Shown here one piece after another: positions 1-5,166 of a stretch of 6,919 bases of DNA. The stretch comes from Blastocatellia bacterium (GTDB lineage Bacteria; Acidobacteriota; Blastocatellia; Chloracidobacteriales; JADJPF01): assembly GCA_023265235.1 (NCBI GenBank), contig JAHFUF010000273.1:1-6919 (forward strand), in the 5' to 3' direction. The notes beneath the pieces were generated by a model. That model saw only the letters and a list, made by a program, of their open reading frames with translations, searched no databases and was not told the origin of the DNA. The translations under genes and the position numbers were made by a program. Each line of letters opens with the position of its first letter. The first letter of the stretch is position 1.

Positions 1-38
1 AAGAGCAAGCTATCTCACTCTTAGAGCACTAGGTAAAT

Positions 39-992
39 TTATTTTCCTGATTCAGCAGATTTTTCTTCTGGTTCTGCGGGCTTAAACATAATAGAAATAA
101 CTATAGATATAGCTAAAATCCCAGCGACTGTACCTAAAGCTATTGCAGTAGGGATATGATAGCCAAGTTGAGCAATAATCATCTTTATACCAATAAAAAC
201 TAGTATTGCAGATAGTCCATAAGCAAGGTAATGAAACATTCCCATAATTCCTGCTAAGGCAAAATAGAGGGCACGCAAACCTAAAATAGCCATTATATTT
301 GAAGTGTAGACAATAAAAGTGTCTGGTGGGTTAACAATACCTAAAATAGCAGGAACAGAGTCTACAGCAAAGATAACGTCTGTAGTTTCAATAACTATTA
401 GCACAACAAGTAATTGGGTAGCATACCAAACGCCATTTTCTTTTACTAAAAATTTACCTACACCATATTCTGTTTTAATAGGAATAAACCTACGAAAGAT
501 TTTTAGGATAGGATTACTTTCTGGCTCAATCTCGTTATCTTTTTCAGTTACTAGCTTAATTCCTGTAAACACTAAGAATGCGCCAAATAAATACATTACC
601 CAAGAAAAATAGCTTATGATTTGTACTCCTGCTACTATAAAAATAGCCCGCATTATCAGTGCGCCTAATATTCCCCAAAACAGTACTTTACGTTGATAAA
701 TTGGTGGTACTTTGAAGTAAGAAAAAATTAATACAAAAACAAACAGGTTGTCTACGCTAAGAGATTTTTCTACTAAATATCCTGCCAAAAAGTTTGTTCC
801 TGCCTCTGCACCTTTCCAATAATAAACCAAGGCATTAAAAGCTAGTGCAACACTTATCCAAATACTACTCAAAACCATTGCTTCTTTTACTTCAATTTCT
901 TTTGATTTGCGGCTAGCAACACCTAAATCTATTGCTAAGAGGACAAACACAAAAACGTGAAAGCCTATCCATGCTAAAACTTGCTCTGACAT
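39..992 (-). CDS. TerC/Alx family integral membrane protein (probable metal, likely Mn, exporter)
   Basis: This 317-aa polytopic inner-membrane protein carries the TerC-family signatures. An acidic helix has the motif EKSLSVDN (E75, D81, N82). A second has ETTDVIFAVDS (E202, D205, D211), followed by SNIMAILGLRALYF (about 231-244). About eight or nine hydrophobic segments are visible, with a charged cytoplasmic loop at about 149-185 and a Glu/Lys-rich C-terminal tail after about residue 304. Length is normal for the family. Members such as E. coli Alx and B. subtilis YceF/YkoY are linked to Mn(II) efflux or metalation of exported enzymes; the name derives from tellurite resistance, but no other ter genes are present. 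The ATG at 992 is supported by a purine-rich ribosome site (AGGAAAGGAAA, 997-1007). The gene lies behind a terminator-bearing leader. The family call is firm; the transported ion is inferred. Confidence 0.95.
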   Translation of the reverse strand: MSEQVLAWIGFHVFVFVLLAIDLGVASRKSKEIEVKEAMVLSSIWISVALAFNALVYYWKGAEAGTNFLAGYLVEKSLSVDNLFVFVLIFSYFKVPPIYQRKVLFWGILGALIMRAIFIVAGVQIISYFSWVMYLFGAFLVFTGIKLVTEKDNEIEPESNPILKIFRRFIPIKTEYGVGKFLVKENGVWYATQLLVVLIVIETTDVIFAVDSVPAILGIVNPPDTFIVYTSNIMAILGLRALYFALAGIMGMFHYLAYGLSAILVFIGIKMIIAQLGYHIPTAIALGTVAGILAISIVISIMFKPAEPEEKSAESGK

Positions 993-1039
993 AGAATTTC
1001 CTTTCCTAACAGCCTAAAAACTAATCTTATAAAACAATT

Positions 1040-1086
1040 ACCAAAAAATAAAAAGACCTTTCGCAGCATTTGCCGCAAAAGGTCTT
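1040..1086 (-). terminator. Strong intrinsic terminator between the sigma operon and the TerC gene
   Basis: Positions 1053-1086 form an inverted repeat of about 15 pairs with a 4-base loop at 1068-1071. On the minus strand it is followed by a T-rich tract (TTTTTATTTTTT, 1041-1052). The two imperfect positions (1062/1077 and 1065/1074) become G-U wobbles in the minus-strand RNA but C-A mismatches in the plus-strand RNA, so the stem is built for minus-strand transcripts. It ends transcripts from the sigma/anti-sigma/secretin-like operon, whose last stop is at 1199. It could also act as an attenuator, since it stands 61 bases ahead of the TerC start. Confidence 0.88.
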
Positions 1087-1087
1087 G

Positions 1088-1198
1088 ATCTTGGAGTCTT
1101 GCTACCCAAATGGTAAACCGCGATTTTCCTTCAGAATAAAAACAGTCTGGTGTGAACACCCAAGCAAACAGATTAGCAAAAAGGTGAACAGTTCGCGA
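1088..1198 (-). other. Possible structured leader or 3' UTR RNA upstream of the TerC gene
   Basis: The stretch is richer in G and C than its surroundings and offers several helices in minus-strand RNA. UCGCGA (1193-1198) can pair with UCGCGG (1118-1123), closing a domain that holds the perfect small hairpin GGTG-TTCA-CACC (1149-1160). A TACC/GGTA hairpin (1103-1106 with 1112-1115) follows, and then the terminator. A structured block ending in a terminator ahead of a TerC gene is the layout of a transcriptional riboswitch. However, the conserved core of yybP-ykoY, the Mn riboswitch usual for this family, is not visible, and I match it to no other class. It may simply be the 3' UTR of the upstream operon. 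No convincing promoter was found inside it. Confidence 0.3.
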
Positions 1199-2044
1199 CT
1201 ACTGAACTTTTTTTACTGATATTACTAAAATAATTGCATCATCTGAAGTACCAACATTAGCTGTTCCAACTACTACTTTTTCACCTTCTCGTAAGCTTAA
1301 ACCAGTAATTATGTCTCCATGTTTGTAATCAATTGTATTAGCTCCATCTTTTTTAATAGAAACTAATGGAGTGCTCATTCCAAAATTAAGTTTATTTATT
1401 TGTACTATCTCATTACCTGAAGCATCCACACTTAATCTAATATCGCCTAAACTATATTGATAAGATGCTTTAGCGGCTGTTTCAGAAGATGGAAAAATTG
1501 GATCTGTAATGCCAGTTGCTATTAAATTTTTGCCAGATTGGACTCGATTAAAAATACTTGTAATATATCGGTAACTAGTATATTGCAAAGTACTTTGTAG
1601 TTGAGTAATAACATCTTCTAGGTTTTTTGGAACTTGTCCTTTTTCTTTTCCATTTCGTGAAGCAGCAATTATATGTAGCTGAACCTCTAGATTAGCAGGA
1701 AGTTTTTCTGGTACATCTAATTTAGTTATTGCTCGTTCTATTACAGCAATATTTTCTGGGTAATCTCTAACAGTAATAGTCTTAAAATCTTTATCTGGTA
1801 CTAATTGTGTTCCTCTATCTTGGCTGCTAAGCCCATCTAAAACTCTTACTAGTGCTTGCGGATCACGGTGTTTAATCTCAAAAATTTGTGTTTTTAGATC
1901 TTTATTTAAAACCCTTTCTGGCTCAGGAGTTGGGGCTGTAGCTGTGGTTGTTGGGGCTGGTGTTGGCCTAGGTGAAGCAGATTGACCATAAACATTTACT
2001 GAAAAGAAAGAAAATATTAAAAACAAAATAATATAAAGTCGCAT
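1199..2044 (-). CDS. Exported secretin-like protein (secretin N-domain and partial secretin-type C-terminus)
   Basis: This 281-aa protein begins with a clear signal peptide (hydrophobic residues 3-18, then NVYGQSA; cleavage probably near 20-23). A Pro/Thr-rich linker follows at about 24-44. Residues about 52-113 resemble a secretin N-domain: IFEIKHRDPQALVRVLDGL, then a strand TITVRDYP and a helix ending KLDVP. The next strand, LEVQLHIIAAS, resembles the entry to the secretin beta-domain. The end, LREGEKVVVGTANVG (about 251-265), resembles the 'L-x-G-x-x-x-x-x-G' strand near the end of type II/III secretins. The whole is far shorter than a pore-forming secretin, so a periplasmic accessory or sensor-like role is more likely than a channel. 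It is the third gene of the sigma/anti-sigma operon, 94 bases after the anti-sigma stop. The ATG at 2044 is chosen over an in-frame TTG at 2056 because of the ribosome site. Fold similarity is moderate; function is unknown. Confidence 0.75.
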   Translation of the reverse strand: MRLYIILFLIFSFFSVNVYGQSASPRPTPAPTTTATAPTPEPERVLNKDLKTQIFEIKHRDPQALVRVLDGLSSQDRGTQLVPDKDFKTITVRDYPENIAVIERAITKLDVPEKLPANLEVQLHIIAASRNGKEKGQVPKNLEDVITQLQSTLQYTSYRYITSIFNRVQSGKNLIATGITDPIFPSSETAAKASYQYSLGDIRLSVDASGNEIVQINKLNFGMSTPLVSIKKDGANTIDYKHGDIITGLSLREGEKVVVGTANVGTSDDAIILVISVKKVQ

Positions 2045-2049
2045 TTTTA

Positions 2050-2054
2050 CCTCC
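2050..2054 (-). promoter_or_regulatory. Ribosome binding site GGAGG that fixes the start of the secretin-like gene
   Basis: A perfect GGAGG lies 5 bases before the ATG at 2044. An in-frame TTG at 2056 would place this site inside the coding region, so the ATG start, which also puts the signal peptide at the N-terminus, is preferred. Confidence 0.85.
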
Positions 2055-2098
2055 AAAATTATTTTTTATTAGTTTTGAATAATCTCAACAACTAATCA

Positions 2099-2126
2099 CT
2101 AACCTATTAATTATTGAGCAGGTTAG
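2099..2126 (-). other. Weak intercistronic hairpin between anti-sigma and secretin-like genes
   Basis: CTAACC (minus strand, 2121-2126) and GGTTAG (2099-2104) form a 6-bp stem around a 16-base AT-rich loop in the 94-base gap between the two genes. There is no T-run directly after it, so it is not a convincing terminator. It could be an mRNA-processing or stability element, or chance. Confidence 0.2.
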
Positions 2127-2138
2127 AGTTGTATGTTC

Positions 2139-2882
2139 TTAGCTATTGGTTCGTTTTTCTGAAGATTTTGCTTCTTTATTAACAAACCATATGATGCGGA
2201 TATTAGGATTGCTAGTTTGTATTTCCATTTTTACTTGGTTTTCTGCTTTAACATCTACACTAGAAAATATTTTATTATCTAAGCTAGCGGTGTTTACTAT
2301 TTCTAAATCACTATTTACTGATTTTATTTCACTATACACTTTCTTTATTTTATTAATTTTATTTGCATATTTTACATTACGATTTATCTTTTTATTAGCC
2401 ATTTGTACAGGTTGGTTTTGTGTCTTTGCTACATTAGTTGTATGATTTTCTTCTAATTTATTGTTTGGCGGTATAGTAGTTTTTATATTTTGATTAGCTA
2501 TCGTTACGTTTTGATTAGTTGTTTTATTAGTATTTAAGAATAGATAGCCTCCAAAAATCGTGATTATGGCTATAGAACTAGTTAAAACAGCATATCGCCA
2601 AAATCCATAATGGAAATTAAAAAGCCGTTGCCACCAACTTACTTTTTCATTTTTTACTACAATTTGTGCTAACACTGAAGCACGTAGGTTTGTAAAAACC
2701 GCTTCTGATACATCTATTTGCCCAAACTTAACTAAGGATAATTGGCTTTCTTGGAGTTCAACCATAAATTCAGTACAGCTAGCGCAAAGAGCTAAGTGTT
2801 TTTCTACTTTTATCATTTCTTTTTCTAGTAAATCACCGCCAACATAAAGAGCTATTTGATTTTCAAATTCTGGGCAATTCAT
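2139..2882 (-). CDS. Membrane-anchored zf-HC2-type anti-sigma factor
   Basis: This 247-aa protein is the probable partner that holds the adjacent ECF sigma factor inactive at the inner membrane. Residues 1-40 carry the zinc-binding anti-sigma pattern, with C3 and then H29-x3-C33-x2-C36 (HLALCASC). A single transmembrane helix follows at about 96-117 (AVLTSSIAIITIFGGYLFL). The rest, about 130 residues, should be periplasmic and is rich in Asn, Lys and Thr. It ends in a conserved-looking, more hydrophobic motif, EIQTSNPNIRIIWFVN (220-235). The gene starts 23 bases after the sigma stop with a good ribosome site (AAAGGGAAG, 2892-2900; 9-base spacing), consistent with stoichiometric co-expression. 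The anti-sigma call rests on motif plus context. The inducing signal and the role of the C-terminal motif are unknown. Confidence 0.9.
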   Translation of the reverse strand: MNCPEFENQIALYVGGDLLEKEMIKVEKHLALCASCTEFMVELQESQLSLVKFGQIDVSEAVFTNLRASVLAQIVVKNEKVSWWQRLFNFHYGFWRYAVLTSSIAIITIFGGYLFLNTNKTTNQNVTIANQNIKTTIPPNNKLEENHTTNVAKTQNQPVQMANKKINRNVKYANKINKIKKVYSEIKSVNSDLEIVNTASLDNKIFSSVDVKAENQVKMEIQTSNPNIRIIWFVNKEAKSSEKRTNS

Positions 2883-2905
2883 GGAATTATTCTTCCCTTT
2901 AATTA

Positions 2906-3541
2906 TTATCTTAGTTTGTTAAGAAATTTATCTCGATACTTTTTTATCTTTACTCTAGCCATACTAATTTGGCTACGTATTGTAGCTTCAGCCGTTCCCA
3001 ACATTTGTGCAACGTCTTTTGTTTCTAGCCCTTGAATATCTCTTAAAACAATTGCTGTTCGTTCCCTTTCAGATAAAGTTTCTAGTGCGGCAGAAATAAT
3101 CTTTCTTTCCTGAAGCATACTAACTTCTGTTTCTATATCTTGTTTACTAGCAATGTTGTCTAGCTTTCCACTTTCTTTTTCTTGTTCTAAAGATAAAGCA
3201 CTGTGTTTGGAACGTTTTCGTGCTATATCGCGACAAGTATTAACTGTCATTTGGTAAAGCCAAGGTAGGAATTCTTTTTCTTGATCAAAGTTATACAAAT
3301 ATTTATGCAAACGAAGAAAAACTTCTTGTGCCGCATCCTGAGCATCATCTACATTGCCTAATAATCTTATAGCTGTACCAAGAACTTGCCTTTGATAACG
3401 AATCAACAATTGTTCAAAAGCTTGTGTATCACCTAGCTTAGCTTGTGCAATAAGTGATTGTGCTTGTTTTGATGAAATAGCCTTTTCATCATATTCCTGC
3501 TCAACCATCATTGCAAAGTTTGTTATTATCTCCTGGTGCAT
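2906..3541 (-). CDS. ECF-type RNA polymerase sigma-70 family sigma factor
   Basis: This 211-aa sigma factor has the two-domain ECF layout. Sigma region 2 lies at about 39-110, with the DAQDAAQEVFLRLHKYL helix and the WLYQMTVNTCRDIARKR segment that contact the -10 element and core polymerase. Sigma region 4 lies at about 154-205: LSERERTAIVLRDIQGL, then the helix-turn-helix KDVAQMLGTAEATIRSQISMARVKIKK, which reads the -35 element. An acidic/Lys-rich linker (about 113-145) joins them. The N-terminus is slightly extended (about 25 residues) compared with minimal ECFs. I place the start at the ATG at 3541, 8 bases after a GGAG, rather than at an in-frame TTG at 3544. It heads the operon and is followed by its presumed anti-sigma factor. 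Its own promoter looks sigma70-like rather than ECF-like, so autoregulation is not evident. Confidence 0.95.
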   Translation of the reverse strand: MHQEIITNFAMMVEQEYDEKAISSKQAQSLIAQAKLGDTQAFEQLLIRYQRQVLGTAIRLLGNVDDAQDAAQEVFLRLHKYLYNFDQEKEFLPWLYQMTVNTCRDIARKRSKHSALSLEQEKESGKLDNIASKQDIETEVSMLQERKIISAALETLSERERTAIVLRDIQGLETKDVAQMLGTAEATIRSQISMARVKIKKYRDKFLNKLR

Positions 3542-3574
3542 CAACTTTACTCCAGATATTGCTTAGTTATTGTT

Positions 3575-3603
3575 TTCATAAAGGTATACTCAAACTCTGA
3601 CAA
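3575..3603 (-). promoter_or_regulatory. Candidate sigma70 promoter of the sigma/anti-sigma operon
   Basis: On the minus strand, TTGTCA (3598-3603; one mismatch to TTGACA) and TATGAA (3575-3580; four of six to TATAAT) are separated by an ideal 17 bases. A start of transcription near 3568 would give a leader of about 27 bases before the ATG at 3541. No GGAAC/GTC-type ECF promoter was found in this gap, so expression by the housekeeping sigma factor is more likely. Confidence 0.55.
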
Positions 3604-3612
3604 AAGCGTTTA

Positions 3613-3677
3613 AAGGATTTTCCGAAGATAATGCATGAAAAAAATACTAGGTAGGTTCTACAAACTTTAAAATCCTT
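3613..3677 (-). repeat. 9-bp inverted repeat upstream of the sigma operon promoter
   Basis: AAGGATTTT at 3613-3621 and its exact reverse complement AAAATCCTT at 3669-3677 flank 47 bases. The inner arm lies about 10 bases upstream of the candidate -35 box, where an activator or looping repressor could bind. Both arms are AT-rich, so chance is possible. Confidence 0.3.
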
Positions 3678-3719
3678 GACATTGTTTTTTTATGTAAGCC
3701 AGTTTCTTAGCAAGTTCTC

Positions 3720-4964
3720 TTAAAGCTGAATTTCATTAAAATATTGGCGAAACAATCTTTCTTCCTCTATGTCATCACTTTTTGGCATAGCTTGTTCTAA
3801 GGCTTTTTCCCTAGCTTCTTCTCTAAGATAAGACGTTTCTTTTAATAAAATCATAAGCAAAAACATCCAAGTGGTGATGGATTCAAGTGTACGTCTGTTT
3901 AAAAACCTTTCCTCGCTCATAAATTCTATAATTATTTGATCTTCGTGAATTTCAAAATAGTCTAATTCTGGATAAAGTGATTCTATTTGCTGTTTAGCAC
4001 GTTTAAGCAGTAAAAATGCGGTTGCTTCTCCTAGTTGATCTTTAACTGCAAAGAAAAAATCTCGAATAATTGCTAACAAATAATCTGCTTCTAATTCTAG
4101 AGTTTTTATTACTGTCTCTTCTGATTTACTAGACCCAATATCCTTTGTGATAGGATTATTTTCAATAACAGGTGGAATGGTTTCCAATAAAGGAGTTTCA
4201 GGAGGATCTAAAATATTATCTGTAGTACTAATGCTAGCTAATATTTCATTTTGTATAGGAGGCTTTGTTAAATCCAATGATAAGAATTCTGCTACAACTA
4301 AACGTTCATTTAATCCTACATAACCATTTTCTGAGTTATTAGCACTAGCCAAAGATTTTTCATTTAAATCATCTACTATTTGTTGTATTTGTTGTGGTTT
4401 GTTTATTTCTAGAAAATTGTTTTCTGGAATATTTAAGGCTTGATTTGTTTCTTCTTTTATTATGGTAGTAGCTGTTGTGATTAAAGGTAAATCAGCAGTG
4501 TTTACAATTAAACATTGAGCAAGTATTTCCTTACGCAGTTTAATTTGTTCTTGGTCTTGAGACATTTCACTATTAAGTTGTGCTAGTTTACGACGAGCAA
4601 CAAAATTAGTAGGGTCTATATTAACAACACCTTTTAAGACAGATTGTGTTGTGCGTATACGTCCTTGTTTTTCATAAATAGCAGAAAGAATTAGCCTTGG
4701 CTCTACGGCATCAACCTTTAAGCTACTGGATTCTAACAACAGGGCTTCGGACTCAACAGGGTTTTTGTCCATTTGAACTAGCAATCTTGCTAGTGTTAGC
4801 ATATAAAGATAATTTTTAGGAGCCAAATCTAGAGAACGTCGCAACAATCTTTCTGCTGCTCCCATATCACCAATCTTCAAAGCAGAACGAGCACCTAAGA
4901 AAAATTTGGTTGCATCATCTGTTTGACCTAAAGGTGGATCTGTTTCTTCTACTGATTTGCTCAT
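3720..4964 (-). CDS. TPR-repeat protein with unrecognised helical C-terminal domain
   Basis: This 414-aa protein has no signal peptide or membrane segment of the usual kind and is probably cytoplasmic. Residues about 17-130 form three to four TPR-like helix pairs, with typical features such as 'GDMGAAERLLRRSLDLAPKN', 'PVESEALLLESSSLKVDAVEP' and 'GRIRTTQSVLKGVVNIDPTN'. These repeats usually mediate protein-protein contacts. A polar, Asn/Pro/Glu-rich linker follows (about 170-285). The C-terminal domain (about 288-410) is mostly helical, contains LGEATAFLLLKRAK, YPELDYFEIHEDQIIIEF and a hydrophobic helix TTWMFLLMILL, and ends in a charged segment; I do not recognise it. The gene is alone in its transcript as far as can be seen, with its own promoter about 150 bases upstream. 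No Shine-Dalgarno sequence precedes the ATG at 4964, so the start is less certain. Function unknown, perhaps a scaffold. Confidence 0.85.
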   Translation of the reverse strand: MSKSVEETDPPLGQTDDATKFFLGARSALKIGDMGAAERLLRRSLDLAPKNYLYMLTLARLLVQMDKNPVESEALLLESSSLKVDAVEPRLILSAIYEKQGRIRTTQSVLKGVVNIDPTNFVARRKLAQLNSEMSQDQEQIKLRKEILAQCLIVNTADLPLITTATTIIKEETNQALNIPENNFLEINKPQQIQQIVDDLNEKSLASANNSENGYVGLNERLVVAEFLSLDLTKPPIQNEILASISTTDNILDPPETPLLETIPPVIENNPITKDIGSSKSEETVIKTLELEADYLLAIIRDFFFAVKDQLGEATAFLLLKRAKQQIESLYPELDYFEIHEDQIIIEFMSEERFLNRRTLESITTWMFLLMILLKETSYLREEAREKALEQAMPKSDDIEEERLFRQYFNEIQL

Positions 4965-4977
4965 AAAATTTAGTGCG

Positions 4978-5008
4978 TTTTTAATATTTTTTAATATTTT
5001 TTAATATT
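4978..5008 (-). repeat. Three A-tracts phased at 10 bp upstream of the TPR gene
   Basis: The 10-base unit TTAATATTTT is repeated almost three times on the plus strand, giving T-runs at 4978-4982, 4987-4992 and 4997-5002 (A-runs on the coding strand). A-tracts in step with the helical turn are the classic cause of intrinsic DNA bending. The repeat ends 13 bases before the TPR start codon. A second, weaker promoter-like pair (TTGATG at 5013-5018 and TATTAA at 4991-4996, spacing 16) overlaps it. Confidence 0.7.
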
Positions 5009-5056
5009 AGAACATCAATAATAATATTAGAATAACGAAGTTATTATCTATCAGAA

Positions 5057-5098
5057 ATAAAGCGAAACCCCCTGAACCCCTACAAATATTTGCTTTAT
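5057..5098. other. Long-stem hairpin with a C/G-run loop in the leader of the TPR gene
   Basis: ATAAAGC (5057-5063) and GCTTTAT (5092-5098) form a perfect 7-bp stem. In plus-strand RNA it extends to 10 pairs through one G-U. The loop contains CCCCC and CCCC runs (GGGG-TTCA-GGGGG on the minus strand), out of character with the AT-rich surroundings. It may be the terminator region of the upstream operon, a 5' UTR element of the TPR transcript, or one copy of a dispersed intergenic repeat. There is no strong T-run after it, so a terminator role is doubtful. Confidence 0.35.
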
Positions 5099-5111
5099 CT
5101 CCCTAGTAAGC

Positions 5112-5141
5112 ATTATATATTTTGGTTGTATTTTACATCAA
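5112..5141 (-). promoter_or_regulatory. Candidate sigma70 promoter for the TPR gene
   Basis: The minus strand has TTGATG (5136-5141; four of six to TTGACA) and a perfect TATAAT (5112-5117) separated by 18 bases. Transcription would start near 5105, giving a leader of about 140 bases that includes the C/G-run hairpin and the phased A-tracts. Confidence 0.55.
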
Positions 5142-5166
5142 GCTTTTGTTACTCAAATAATTTTGA

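Noticed and set aside
1..38. Terminator after the TerC gene
   Set aside because: Only a 5-bp stem without a T-run can be drawn, and the region is cut by the window edge.
319..612. Plus-strand open frame of 97 codons inside the TerC gene
   Set aside because: It is antisense to the conserved TerC motifs; its Ser/Thr/Ile-rich sequence is the usual product of reading a membrane protein gene backwards.
974..1159. Minus-strand open frame of 61 codons covering the TerC leader and terminator
   Set aside because: It overlaps the terminator stem and the TerC start, has no ribosome site, and its Arg/Phe-rich sequence looks like translated structured RNA.
1040..1198. yybP-ykoY, c-di-GMP-I or other known riboswitch, SRP RNA or tRNA in the TerC leader
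   Set aside because: I compared the region with the conserved cores I remember. Only scattered short resemblances to the c-di-GMP-I core appear and the key blocks are missing, so no known class is claimed.
2146..2445. Plus-strand hydrophobic open frame of 99 codons inside the anti-sigma gene
   Set aside because: It is antisense to the Asn/Lys-rich region, so the Phe/Leu-rich sequence is an artefact of AT-rich composition; no separate promoter or ribosome site.
3674..3700. Perfect TTGACA on the plus strand as a divergent promoter
   Set aside because: No acceptable -10 box lies 16-18 bases downstream, and the plus strand beyond it has no gene.
5057..5108. G-quadruplex on the minus strand
   Set aside because: Only three G-runs (GGG, GGGG, GGGGG) are present, with a long gap between the first and second; the canonical four-run pattern is absent.
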